A stretch of DNA of 64,000 nucleotides from CBDFKV01 sp965249035. GTDB taxonomy: Bacteria; Pseudomonadota; Gammaproteobacteria; Arenicellales; Poriferihabitantaceae. The notes beneath the pieces were generated by a model. That model was not told the origin of the DNA, ran no database searches, and saw only the letters and a program-made list of their open reading frames with translations. Position 1 is the stretch's first letter. Every line of letters starts with the position of its first letter. Below, one piece after another: positions 16,703 to 25,084 of the stretch. The translations under genes and the position numbers were made by a program. The stretch is from assembly GCA_965249035.1 (NCBI GenBank), contig CBDFKV010000007.1:1116001-1180000 (forward strand), read 5' to 3'.

Positions 16703-17740
16703 CGCTCTGTTCGGAATCAATGTTGAATAGATGGTATAATCAAGCCATAACAACCACTTACAGAATGCTATGAAACGTGACGAATATCAAGCACTTGTTG
16801 CCAGTCTTGAAGGCTTAACGCCGGAGCAGTTCGAATTGCTATCAGGCAGGGTGTCGGCCATGAGTGACGAGCACGGTAGTTTACGACTGACGGAAGAGCG
16901 TCTTGACGGGGCAGTGATTTGTCCACATTGCCAAGCGGACGACATTTTTCGTCATGGAAGAACTAACGGTCAGCAGCGCTATCGTTGTAAAGCTTGCTTG
17001 AAAACGTTTACAGCTTTAACCGGCACAGGCTTTTGTCGCTTGAACGATAAAGATAAGTTGCTGGCCTACGCCGAATGCATGGTCGAGGGCTTGAGTATTC
17101 GCAAAGCTGCTGAACGGGTGGGCTTAGCAGTGGATCGCAGTTTTCGATGGCGGCATCGTTTCCTGGATGCCTTGCGTGAGCATAAGGCCGAGAATTTGAC
17201 TGGCATTGTTGAGGCGGATGAAACGATATTCCGGCGTTCTTATAAGGGTCAGCGCCGCTTACCCCGTCAGGCCAGGAAGCGTGGCGGTTCATCGGGTGTA
17301 GATGGCAAAGAGCGTGTGCCGGTGATGATCGTTATGCAGCGCGGCAGCCGAATGGTCAGTGACGCTGTTCTGGATGACTGCACAGCCAAAACATTTACAA
17401 AGGTACTCAAGCCTGCGCTAGCGAAGGATGCCGTCTTATCGACCGATGGACATCCCAGTTATGGTGTGGCGGCGAAATCCCTCAACCTTGAGGCTGGCTA
17501 TTTTGTTGCGGGATATCATGGCCATGGTGGTAAAGGAACTTGGCATGTTCAAAACGTTAATGCTTATGACAGCCGCCTGAAACGTTGGATGGGGCGGTTT
17601 AATGGGGTGGCAACTCGCTGGCTACCCAATTATCTCGGTTGGCGAAGGATGCTTGATAAACATCTTGATGAAATGACTGGGCAACTGTTCTTGCATCAAG
17701 CACTCAGAGCAGCGCCTCAACATGTAATCCAAACATAGCG
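16703..17740 (+). mobile_element. intact IS1595-family insertion sequence, 1038 bp
   Basis: The outer ends CGCTCTGTTCGGAATC (left) and the reverse complement of the right end, CGCTATGTTTGGATTA, form an imperfect terminal inverted repeat that continues for about 25 bases. One transposase gene fills the element, and its stop codon lies inside the right inverted repeat. A perfect 8-bp duplication flanks it, showing a clean, fairly recent insertion. Confidence 0.93.
16770..17738 (+). CDS. IS1595-family (ISXO2-like) transposase
   Basis: A 322-residue transposase. The N-terminal zinc ribbon has Cys51/Cys54 and Cys73/Cys76 (CPHC...CKAC), followed by a helix-turn-helix region (LSIRKAAERVGLAVDRSFRWRHRF, about 108-131). 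The ISXO2-like catalytic domain has Asp150 in EADETIF, Asp226 in STDGHPSY and an HVQNVNAYDSRLKRW block supplying the third acidic or amide position. The gene is full length with no frameshift, so the element is probably still active. It is transcribed toward yggX2, and its stop codon is 31 bases before that gene. Confidence 0.95.
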   Translation: MKRDEYQALVASLEGLTPEQFELLSGRVSAMSDEHGSLRLTEERLDGAVICPHCQADDIFRHGRTNGQQRYRCKACLKTFTALTGTGFCRLNDKDKLLAYAECMVEGLSIRKAAERVGLAVDRSFRWRHRFLDALREHKAENLTGIVEADETIFRRSYKGQRRLPRQARKRGGSSGVDGKERVPVMIVMQRGSRMVSDAVLDDCTAKTFTKVLKPALAKDAVLSTDGHPSYGVAAKSLNLEAGYFVAGYHGHGGKGTWHVQNVNAYDSRLKRWMGRFNGVATRWLPNYLGWRRMLDKHLDEMTGQLFLHQALRAAPQHVIQT

Positions 17741-17748
17741 CGAGAACA
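17741..17748. repeat. 8-bp target site duplication, right copy
   Basis: CGAGAACA, identical to 16695-16702, flanking the IS1595-type element. Confidence 0.92.
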
Positions 17749-17768
17749 TAACAATTCAAGGTGAAGAA

Positions 17769-18041
17769 ATGACTCGAATGGTAAACTGCGCCGTACTCGG
17801 AAAAGAAGCCCCGGGCCTGGATGAGCAACCCTACCCCGGCGACATCGGTAAACGCGTCTACGACACAGTCTCAGCCGAAGCGTGGAGCGCTTGGTTGCAG
17901 CATTTAGTGATTATCGTCAACGAATTACAGATTAATTCCAGCGACCCACAATCACTAGAGGTTATTGAAACGCACATGCTGGGCTATTTATTTAAAGAAG
18001 GCGACCACTCGCAAGTGCCTGATCGCTTTCGTCCACGCTAG
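17769..18041 (+). CDS. second, divergent YggX-like Fe(II) trafficking protein
   Basis: A 90-residue paralogue of YggX. It keeps the N-terminal cysteine (MVNCAVLGKEAPGL), YPGDIGKRVYDTVSAEAWSAW and the C-terminal LGYLFKEG, but the middle segment (LQHLVIIVNELQINSSDPQSLEVIETHML) differs markedly from the mutY-linked copy at 2925. An AAGGTG ribosome site precedes the first ATG. It sits 28 bases from the right end of an IS1595 element that separates it from its likely promoter, so it may now depend on transcription from the IS. Its old neighbour is erpA, which fits an Fe-S role. The frame is intact. Confidence 0.88.
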   Translation: MTRMVNCAVLGKEAPGLDEQPYPGDIGKRVYDTVSAEAWSAWLQHLVIIVNELQINSSDPQSLEVIETHMLGYLFKEGDHSQVPDRFRPR

Positions 18042-18145
18042 CGTCACTCCAGTTTGTCCTACTGGGTATTTGACTGGCTACTGATTCATTTATCAGGCAG
18101 GGCACCCAGATAAAGGAGTCTTAAACCAGCCAATCACAGGATGTT

Positions 18146-18493
18146 CTAATCGTCATCCTTACTGTCTTTTGGCTTCTTGGTGATTACCGTCTTGGCATCA
18201 AGACTGGTTGAGGCGGCCTGAAAACCTGCGCCCATTTTCTTTAAGATTTCTTCCATCTCCGAGCGAATACTCAACCACAAGGGCCAGGCTTCACTGGCCT
18301 CTGCATCGTCGAATTCTTCCAGCTTTTCTTTGATCAAGCGGTTGACTTTCTTCAGCCGTTTGATCCGGCGCCTGAGAACCTCCTGTTCTTCAATACTGGC
18401 TGTTTCCAGCTCAGCTTTTAATGCGGTGCGTTCGGCCTTCCACTTTTTAAGTCGCTTACGAAGCGCTTTACGTTCTTCTTTAATAGCAGGCAT
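18146..18493 (-). CDS. coiled-coil protein of unknown function
   Basis: A 115-residue, highly charged protein. Residues 1-60 are an almost uninterrupted Lys/Arg/Glu/Leu heptad-type helix (EERKALRKRLKKWKAERTAL...), predicted to form a coiled coil. A WPLWLSIRSEMEEILKKMGAG segment and a lysine/aspartate-rich tail ending KDSKDDD follow. The ATG at 18493 has a GAGGT site at good spacing; a TTG two codons upstream is also open. There is no signal peptide or membrane segment. I do not recognise a family. It lies between yggX2 and tadA, probably as an independent unit. Confidence 0.7.
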   Translation of the reverse strand: MPAIKEERKALRKRLKKWKAERTALKAELETASIEEQEVLRRRIKRLKKVNRLIKEKLEEFDDAEASEAWPLWLSIRSEMEEILKKMGAGFQAASTSLDAKTVITKKPKDSKDDD

Positions 18494-18610
18494 GTTCAAA
18501 CCTCATTAAACAGAGCGCCTCATTAGACCGATAATCACCAGCAATGTAAACTATTAAAGTAATATTTTGCGACAAATTAATTAGTAAGCAATTGATTAAT
18601 TGATATTTAA

Positions 18611-19066
18611 TTACCGTTTTCCTGCAAAGAAGTTTTGCAGTAAAGCCTGACTCTCCGCCATTAATACGCCTGATTCAACCGCACAGCTATGATTCAATAA
18701 GGGTGAATCCAACACATTGGCCACACTCCCACCGGCACCCCAACGCTGATCATGAGCGGCAAACACGACTCGCTCGACACGTGCGTGCAAAATCGCCCCG
18801 GCACACATCACACACGGCTCCAGCGTTACGTATAACGTCGTATCATTAAGGCGATAATTATTAAGTTGCGTCGCTGCTTGCCGGATCGCCAACATTTCAG
18901 CGTGTGCGCTGGGATCTTGTTGCTCGATAACTGCATTTGCCCCGCGACCCACGATTTCATTTTGATAGACTACAACCGCACCCACCGGAACTTCACCTTG
19001 CTGGGCGGCTGACCTAGCTAGGGCTAGAGCCTCGCCCATCCATAGCGTATCGGACTCTATTCCCAC
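18611..19066 (-). CDS. tadA: tRNA-specific adenosine deaminase
   Basis: TadA converts the wobble adenosine of tRNA-Arg(ACG) to inosine and is usually essential. The 151-residue protein has the cytidine-deaminase zinc motif: His55 and Glu57 in SAHAEML, and Cys85/Cys88 in EPCVMCAG. The GTG start at 19066 lies inside the end of guaA (10-bp overlap) and keeps the conserved WMGEALALAR helix. An ATG at 19039 would begin within that helix and is less likely. Cotranscription with guaA is implied by the overlap. Confidence 0.95.
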   Translation of the reverse strand: MGIESDTLWMGEALALARSAAQQGEVPVGAVVVYQNEIVGRGANAVIEQQDPSAHAEMLAIRQAATQLNNYRLNDTTLYVTLEPCVMCAGAILHARVERVVFAAHDQRWGAGGSVANVLDSPLLNHSCAVESGVLMAESQALLQNFFAGKR

Positions 19067-20616
19067 TCAATCGTTGCTGGCGGCTTGCCCGATATGTCGT
19101 AGGTGACGCGACTGACACCGCGTACTTCATTGATGATTCGGCTGGATACGGTTGCCAGTACGTCGTAAGGAATTCGCGACCAAATGGCAGTCATAAAATC
19201 AACGGTTTCTACCGCACGTAGCGCAATCACGTATTCATAGGCTCGGTTATCACCCACTACACCTACTGATTTCACTGGCAAAAATACGGCAAATGCTTGC
19301 GAAATATGGTCGTACAAATCGTTGTTGTGCAGCTCTTCCAAATAAATCGCATCGGCTTGACGCAGAATATCGGCAAATTCCTTTCTCACCGCACCCAGAA
19401 TTCGCACCCCCAACCCCGGCCCCGGAAAAGGGTGTCGATACACCATTTTATGCGGTAAACCCAGTGCCACACCAATTCGCCGTACTTCGTCCTTAAACAA
19501 CTCTCGCAGGGGTTCAATCAAGCCTAGCGCCATATCGTCCGGCAAGCCACCGACGTTGTGGTGGGACTTAATCACTTTGGCTTTACCCAGCTTATTACCC
19601 GCTGATTCAATCACATCGGGGTAAATCGTGCCTTGCGCTAACCAACGGGCATTTGCCAGCTTGCGCGCCTCTTCTTCAAAAATATGAATGAATGTATTGC
19701 CGATTATCTTGCGCTTTTTTTCAGGGTCACTTTCGTCAGCCAAACCATTCAAAAAGCGATCTTCGGCATCGACACGAATCACCTTAACGCCGAGATTATC
19801 CGCGAAGGTTTGCATCACTTCATCACCTTCATTCAGTCGTAATAAGCCATTATCGACAAAAATACAGGTCAACTGCTCACCGATCGCGCGGTGCAATAAG
19901 GCAGCAACCACTGATGAATCAACCCCTCCGGACAGACCCAAAATCACTTCATCATCACCCACTTGGGCGCGCACTTGGTCAATAATTTGGTCAATAATAT
20001 TGGTCGCCACCCAATCGCTACCACAGCCACAGATGTCGTGGATAAAGGCCTGCAAAATGGCTTTGCCGTCGGCTGTATGCGTCACTTCTGGATGAAACTG
20101 AATACCGTAAAGATGCCGCTGTTCATCCGCAAAAGCGGCGTGTGGTGCATTGGCACTTTTGGCGATGAGTTCAAAGCCCAGAGGGAGGTCGCTCACGCGG
20201 TCGCCATGACTCATCCACACATCCAGCTCGGCATGCTCAACTCGCCCAAATAAGCGACTGCTGCCCAGCATCGATAACACCGCATGACCGTATTCTTTAT
20301 GGTCTGAGTCTTCAACCTGCCCACCGAGCTGCGCCGCCATAGTTTGCATCCCATAACAAATACCCAGCACTGGCAAACCCATCTCAAACAAGGCTTTATG
20401 CGCACGCGGGGTTTCGGTGGTGGTTACCGACTCGGGCCCACCGGAGAGTATCAAGCCTTTGGGTTTGAATGCCTCGATAGGGCCCATTGAAACATCAAAC
20501 GGATAAATCTCACAGTACACCCCCGCTTCGCGCACGCTGCGGGCGATCAGCTGGGTATATTGAGAGCCAAAATCAATGACTAAAATACGGTCAGCATGGG
20601 GGTCAGTTTGACTCAT
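19057..20616 (-). CDS. guaA: GMP synthase (glutamine-hydrolysing)
   Basis: GuaA aminates XMP to GMP using glutamine and ATP. The 519-residue protein has an N-terminal class I glutamine amidotransferase domain with nucleophile Cys87 in GICYGMQ and the FHPEVTHT His/Glu pair. An ATP pyrophosphatase domain follows with the PP-loop LSGGVDSSVVAALL (about 228-241), then the GMP synthase C-terminal dimerisation domain ending PPATIEWE. It follows guaB by 27 bases on the same strand, so the two form the classic guaBA operon. Confidence 0.98.
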   Translation of the reverse strand: MSQTDPHADRILVIDFGSQYTQLIARSVREAGVYCEIYPFDVSMGPIEAFKPKGLILSGGPESVTTTETPRAHKALFEMGLPVLGICYGMQTMAAQLGGQVEDSDHKEYGHAVLSMLGSSRLFGRVEHAELDVWMSHGDRVSDLPLGFELIAKSANAPHAAFADEQRHLYGIQFHPEVTHTADGKAILQAFIHDICGCGSDWVATNIIDQIIDQVRAQVGDDEVILGLSGGVDSSVVAALLHRAIGEQLTCIFVDNGLLRLNEGDEVMQTFADNLGVKVIRVDAEDRFLNGLADESDPEKKRKIIGNTFIHIFEEEARKLANARWLAQGTIYPDVIESAGNKLGKAKVIKSHHNVGGLPDDMALGLIEPLRELFKDEVRRIGVALGLPHKMVYRHPFPGPGLGVRILGAVRKEFADILRQADAIYLEELHNNDLYDHISQAFAVFLPVKSVGVVGDNRAYEYVIALRAVETVDFMTAIWSRIPYDVLATVSSRIINEVRGVSRVTYDISGKPPATIEWE

Positions 20617-20643
20617 AGTGGCCAGCTTGCGGATTGGGAGTGG

Positions 20644-22101
20644 TTAGTTGCGTTGGTAATTAGGTGCTTCTTTAACAATAGAGACATCGTGAACATGGCT
20701 CTCGCTCATGCCCGCGTTAGTAATGCGTACAAATTTGGCATTTTCACGCATTTCTGCGATGGTCGCATTACCCGTATAACCCATGCTAGAGCGTAAGCCA
20801 CCCATCAATTGATGGACAATGTTGAGCATCGGGCCTTTGTAGGGAACACGACCCTCAATGCCCTCAGGCACCAGTTTATCCGGTGATTTAACATTTTCTT
20901 GGAAGTAGCGATCACGGGAGCCTTTCGCCATTGCGCCTAAAGAACCCATGCCTCGATAGGACTTATACGACCGACCTTGGTAAATCTCGATCTCACCTGG
21001 CGCTTCCTCCGTTCCAGCCAGCAAACTACCAACCATCACGCTATTAGCGCCCGCCGCAATTGCTTTAGCGATATCGCCGGAAAAGCGTAAGCCACCGTCG
21101 GCAATAAAGGGTACATCGGTTCCTTTCAGGGCGGCATAAACGTCCATGACTGCCTGAATCTGCGGAACGCCAACACCAGCCACAATCCGCGTCGTACAAA
21201 TCGAGCCGGGGCCAATGCCCACCTTAACCGCATCTGCGCCCATTTTAACCAGGTCCAACGCGGCTGCACCGGTGGCAATATTACCGCCAATGACTTGCAC
21301 ATCGTACTCCGTTTTAATCGCTTTGACTCGTTCCAGAACGCCAATGGAATGACCGTGCGCAGTATCGACAATAATGGCGTCAACACCGGCGCGAACCAAG
21401 GCTTCAATTCGCTCTTCGCTATCAGGTCCGGTACCTACCGCAGCCGCCACCAGCAAGCGCCCGGAGCCGTCTTTACAGGCATTTGGAAAGTCGGTAGATT
21501 TTTGAATGTCTTTAACCGTAATCAAGCCTTTTAACTGAAAATCGTCATCAGTGACGATCAGTTTTTCGATTCGGTTTTCGTGCAGTAGTTTTCTGACCCG
21601 ACCGCGACTTTCGCCTTCTTTAACAGTCACCAGCCGCTCCTGCGGCGTCATCAAGTCACGTACGGGTACGTCAGTATCCAGTTGAAAGCGTAAGTCACGG
21701 TTGGTGATAATACCGACGACGGTATTGCCATCGACAACTGGCACACCAGATATCGAATAACGTTGCATCAACTCAAGAACTTCGCTTACCGGCGCATCTT
21801 TGTGCACAGTCACCGGGTCGTTAATCACACCGCTTTCGTGTTTCTTAACTTTGGAGACTTCTTCAGCCTGACGCTTCGGGGTTAAATTGCGGTGGATCAC
21901 ACCAACGCCACCCTCTTGAGCCAAGCAAATGGCCGTACGCGCCTCGGTAACGGTATCCATCGCAGCTGAAACCAGCGGCAGATTGATGCGTAAATCACGG
22001 GTAAATCGAGAAGAAAGATCGACGTCTTTAGGTAAGACTTCGGATCGCTGAGGGACGAGCAGAACGTCGTCGTAAGTAAGTGCTAAATCTATAGGTTCCA
22101 T
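20644..22101 (-). CDS. guaB: IMP dehydrogenase
   Basis: GuaB oxidises IMP to XMP with NAD+, the committed step to GMP. The 485-residue TIM-barrel enzyme has two CBS domains inserted at about residues 95-205 (regulatory nucleotide sensors), the catalytic cysteine in GPGSICTTRIVAGVG (about residue 302), and the flap YRGMGSLGAM. It is the first gene of the guaBA(-tadA) transcript. The -10 is so close to the ATG that the mRNA is predicted to be leaderless. Confidence 0.98.
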   Translation of the reverse strand: MEPIDLALTYDDVLLVPQRSEVLPKDVDLSSRFTRDLRINLPLVSAAMDTVTEARTAICLAQEGGVGVIHRNLTPKRQAEEVSKVKKHESGVINDPVTVHKDAPVSEVLELMQRYSISGVPVVDGNTVVGIITNRDLRFQLDTDVPVRDLMTPQERLVTVKEGESRGRVRKLLHENRIEKLIVTDDDFQLKGLITVKDIQKSTDFPNACKDGSGRLLVAAAVGTGPDSEERIEALVRAGVDAIIVDTAHGHSIGVLERVKAIKTEYDVQVIGGNIATGAAALDLVKMGADAVKVGIGPGSICTTRIVAGVGVPQIQAVMDVYAALKGTDVPFIADGGLRFSGDIAKAIAAGANSVMVGSLLAGTEEAPGEIEIYQGRSYKSYRGMGSLGAMAKGSRDRYFQENVKSPDKLVPEGIEGRVPYKGPMLNIVHQLMGGLRSSMGYTGNATIAEMRENAKFVRITNAGMSESHVHDVSIVKEAPNYQRN

Positions 22102-22107
22102 CGACGG

Positions 22108-22136
22108 ATTATACAGAAGTTCCCTACTGCTTTGTC
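22108..22136 (-). promoter_or_regulatory. guaB promoter, predicted leaderless transcript
   Basis: On the minus strand a perfect TATAAT (22108-22113) lies six bases before the guaB ATG (22101), with a GTGACA/TGACAA -35 element 18-19 bases upstream (around 22132-22138). No Shine-Dalgarno sequence fits between them. Confidence 0.6.
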
Positions 22137-22337
22137 ACCCCCTTGACGAAGAAATTCAGGCCCTCTCGGCACAGATTTGATCTGTCGATGGATCAATTAT
22201 TTTTTTGATTTTATCCCGTCGCTTGGGTTAGTATCTGTCGCGTATAAGAAAAATTTAAGCAGTTTTGGTGAAGTGCACCGATTTACTTGGTGTTTCCAAG
22301 GCAAAGCTGAGATCCACACCACTTAGGAGAGCAAAGC

Positions 22338-22688
22338 ATGAAAATATTATTAGCCTTGGCAGTCGGCGCATCAATGACCCTAGCCGGATGTTCTTCCGTC
22401 GATTACAGCTCAAGCACAGAGTCCCCAGCCAGTGATAGCGCTATGCAGCAAGCAGAAAGCGACCTTAAAATGGCACAAAAAATGGGCGCAGAATGGCGCG
22501 TTGTTGATAAAGCCACCGGCAAGAAATCGGCCGCCTTGAGTTCGTTGCTGGCCGCTGCGAACAAAGCGGCAGAAGCCGGCAATCAAGCAGAAGCAGATCG
22601 TATCGCTGCTGCAGTGTCACGCTATGCAAAGATGGGTATCGCTCAAGCCGAGCAATATCAAGGCACCAAACCTTACTTTAATAACTAG
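22338..22688 (+). CDS. small lipoprotein resembling SoxXA-binding (SoxK-type) proteins
   Basis: A 116-residue protein with a lipoprotein signal (LAGC, lipidation at Cys18), then an Ala-rich helical region. It contains GAEWR (about 50-54), ALSSLLAAANKAAEAGNQAEAD and an IAQAEQYQ stretch. This arrangement (Ala/Gln helices around an EWR motif, then a second helix with G-N/D-x-x-x-A spacing) recalls the small SoxXA-binding proteins of sulfur oxidisers. No sox genes are in the window, so the role is uncertain. The start ATG has a TAGGAGAG ribosome site. It is monocistronic with its own terminator and divergent from guaB. Confidence 0.75.
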   Translation: MKILLALAVGASMTLAGCSSVDYSSSTESPASDSAMQQAESDLKMAQKMGAEWRVVDKATGKKSAALSSLLAAANKAAEAGNQAEADRIAAAVSRYAKMGIAQAEQYQGTKPYFNN

Positions 22689-22711
22689 AGCTACCGCACA
22701 TCGTCATAGAG

Positions 22712-22735
22712 GCCGAGCGCTTGCTCGGCTTTTTT
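22712..22735 (+). terminator. Rho-independent terminator after the lipoprotein gene
   Basis: GCCGAGC / GCTCGGC stem with a GCTT loop followed by TTTTTT, about 25 bases after the stop codon. Confidence 0.92.
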
Positions 22736-22764
22736 ATTGACTCACCCTAACCCAAGCTATAGCC

Positions 22765-24123
22765 GTGCCTTCGCCTCTAACACCTACTATCTATAGCGTC
22801 GGAGATTTAGTCGGTAGTGCTAAAAAACTGTTAGAGCTAAGCTTTCCTGATATTTGGGTGGAAGGTGAAGTCTCCAATTTGCGTTCCCCCGCATCTGGGC
22901 ATGTTTATTTTTCTCTGAAAGATGGTACTGCAGCGTTGAATTGTGTTCTGTTCAAGAACAAGCGTTACCAAGCTGCAACCACGATACGTGAAGGCCAACA
23001 CGTTCTTATTCGTGGCAAGATATCACTGTACGTTGCCCGGAGTGATATCCAATTAATTATCAGCTATATCGAAGATGCGGGTGAAGGCGCGCTGCGACGT
23101 GAGTTTGAGTTGCTCAAGGCTAAACTCAGTCGCGAAGGTTTGTTTGAACCGGCACGCAAAAAACCCATCCCCGAATACCCACGGCACATTGGCGTTATTA
23201 CCTCACCCAACGGCGCGGCCTTGCACGATATCCTAAGCACTCTAAGTAGTCGCTACCCCATAGCGCAGGTCACGCTATTCCCTGCGACGGTCCAGGGCGC
23301 ATCAGCACCTGAGTCGATCATGTCCATGCTCAGGCAAGCCTATGCACGGCACGACCAGATTGACGTATTGATTCTAGCCCGTGGGGGTGGTTCACAAGAA
23401 GACTTGCATGCTTTTAATCATGAGGCGCTGGCACGACTTATTTTTGATTCCACCATCCCGATCATCTGTGGTGTTGGCCACGAAACCGATTTTAGTATCG
23501 CTGACTTTGTTGCCGACCAAAGAGCGCCTACCCCGACTGGCGCTGCGATCGCAGCAACACCACATATTCGTGATTTAATCGCCGCCAGCAATACGTATGA
23601 AATTCAACTTAGTAAGGAATTAAGAAGCCAGATCAATCTCAAACAGCAACAGCTCGATATCGCCAAAAACCGTATTCGCCACCCACTTGAACGAATTCGA
23701 CATGATCGCCAAACCCTATCACACCACCAATTACGCCTGACTAGAGCCGCAGAACAGCAACGTCAACATAGTGGCCAAAGGGTGGCACAATTTACCCAGC
23801 GGCTACAGCAACAAGCCCCCGAAAGACAGCTCTACCAAGCTCGCTTGCACCACGAGCACTTGCGCGAGCAGATCGGCACCGCACTGATACAGCAACTAGG
23901 ACAACAGCGTCGGCGACTGGCTACCGTTAGCGCCACCTTAAAAGCACTCAGTCCGTTGGATACGCTGAATCGGGGCTACGCCATTGTTACAGACAGCCAA
24001 GGCCACATAGTTAAGACCGCTCAAATGCTTAAGCCCGGTGATGCGATACACACCCAATTGGCAGAAGGCTCATTGGTCAGTGACGTTAAAACGATTGAGC
24101 AAATAACCGCTAAAAAACGATAG
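22765..24123 (+). CDS. xseA: exodeoxyribonuclease VII large subunit
   Basis: XseA is the catalytic large subunit of exonuclease VII, which degrades ssDNA to oligonucleotides. The 452-residue protein has an N-terminal OB-fold (WVEGEVSNLRSPASGHVYFSLKD), the catalytic core with IGVITSPNGAALHDIL, ILARGGGSQEDLHAFNHE and GVGHETDFSIADFVADQRAPTPTGAA, then a long Gln/Arg/His-rich coiled coil (about 270-390) and a C-terminal LSPLDTLNRGYAIV segment. The GTG start is preceded by no clear ribosome site. It is convergent with pgpA, with three bases between the stops. The small subunit gene xseB is not in the window. Confidence 0.96.
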   Translation: MPSPLTPTIYSVGDLVGSAKKLLELSFPDIWVEGEVSNLRSPASGHVYFSLKDGTAALNCVLFKNKRYQAATTIREGQHVLIRGKISLYVARSDIQLIISYIEDAGEGALRREFELLKAKLSREGLFEPARKKPIPEYPRHIGVITSPNGAALHDILSTLSSRYPIAQVTLFPATVQGASAPESIMSMLRQAYARHDQIDVLILARGGGSQEDLHAFNHEALARLIFDSTIPIICGVGHETDFSIADFVADQRAPTPTGAAIAATPHIRDLIAASNTYEIQLSKELRSQINLKQQQLDIAKNRIRHPLERIRHDRQTLSHHQLRLTRAAEQQRQHSGQRVAQFTQRLQQQAPERQLYQARLHHEHLREQIGTALIQQLGQQRRRLATVSATLKALSPLDTLNRGYAIVTDSQGHIVKTAQMLKPGDAIHTQLAEGSLVSDVKTIEQITAKKR

Positions 24124-24126
24124 CAT

Positions 24127-24603
24127 TTAAAGCAGAAACCGAAGTATTAGCTGCAAACACATATTGGCAAAAATACCCGCCAACACGTCGTCAATCATAA
24201 TTCCAAAGCCACCGGATACACGCTCATCCAACACTTTAATCGGCCACGGCTTAACAATATCAAAGGCACGGAATAACAAAAAACCCAGCAGCAGCGTTGT
24301 CCAGCTCAGCGGCACCCACAGCAGCGTGATCCACATGCCAACAAATTCGTCCCAGACGATCCCTGGATGATCATGCACTCCCAGCCGCTGTGCGCTGACA
24401 TCGCACAGCCACACTCCGACCACACCTGCTAGCAGACAAACCAGCAGCAGTGGCGTGGTGGTGTCTTGAATAAACAGAAATAAAGCCAAGGAAGCCAAGG
24501 TGCCGAACGTCCCTGGTGCAAACGGCGCAAGGCCTGACCCAAACCCAGTTGCCAAGAACACCACCGGGTGCTTAATCGCACGGGGGTCAATCGGCGTTGG
24601 CAT
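24127..24603 (-). CDS. pgpA: phosphatidylglycerophosphatase A
   Basis: PgpA dephosphorylates phosphatidylglycerol phosphate in the inner membrane to make phosphatidylglycerol. The 158-residue protein has the family start (FLATGFGSGLAPFAPGTFGT), IVWDEFVGMWITL with acidic metal-binding residues, and FRAFDIVKPWPI, plus about four hydrophobic segments. It follows nusB directly, with one base between stop and start. In many gammaproteobacteria thiL separates nusB from pgpA; here it is absent. Confidence 0.95.
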   Translation of the reverse strand: MPTPIDPRAIKHPVVFLATGFGSGLAPFAPGTFGTLASLALFLFIQDTTTPLLLVCLLAGVVGVWLCDVSAQRLGVHDHPGIVWDEFVGMWITLLWVPLSWTTLLLGFLLFRAFDIVKPWPIKVLDERVSGGFGIMIDDVLAGIFANMCLQLILRFLL

Positions 24604-24604
24604 C

Positions 24605-25036
24605 TTAAGCCTCGTTGGCTTGGGCGGGTTTTTGTCTTTCCTTCAGAATGCCATCGAGCACCCCGTTGACAAACTTAAAGCCATTATCCGAACAAAACAA
24701 TTTGGCGATTTCGATGCCTTCGTTAACCACCACATTGGGTGGAATATCTTGCTGAAAGCCGAGCTCATAAACGCCCACGCGTAGTATCGATAATTCCAGC
24801 GGGTCAATCGCAGATAAATCGCGGCTGATCTTAGTGCGAATCTGTGCGTCAATTTCATCGCAGTTGGCAGGAATTTCTTTAATCAGCAACAAGAAATAGT
24901 CGAGATAGCGGCCTTCCAAGCGACCATCAAAAATAAAACTGGAACGAATACTACTGGCTTCCTGGCCGGTAACTACCCACTGGTACAAGGCTTGCACCGC
25001 ATTGCGCCGTGCCAGATGACGTCCACCGCTTGCCAT
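24605..25036 (-). CDS. nusB: transcription antitermination protein NusB
   Basis: NusB, with NusE/S10, binds boxA in rRNA leaders and supports antitermination. The 143-residue all-helical protein starts MASGGRHLARRNAVQALYQW and has the conserved LSAIDPLELSILRVGVYEL and PPNVVVNEGIEIAKLFCSDNGFKFVNGVLD blocks. It lies between ribH (48 bp upstream) and pgpA in the riboflavin-nusB cluster and is probably cotranscribed with both. Confidence 0.97.
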   Translation of the reverse strand: MASGGRHLARRNAVQALYQWVVTGQEASSIRSSFIFDGRLEGRYLDYFLLLIKEIPANCDEIDAQIRTKISRDLSAIDPLELSILRVGVYELGFQQDIPPNVVVNEGIEIAKLFCSDNGFKFVNGVLDGILKERQKPAQANEA

Positions 25037-25084
25037 TAAATGTTCCGTCTAGGGTTAGTGAGTCTACGTGAACCAGCCGAATAG

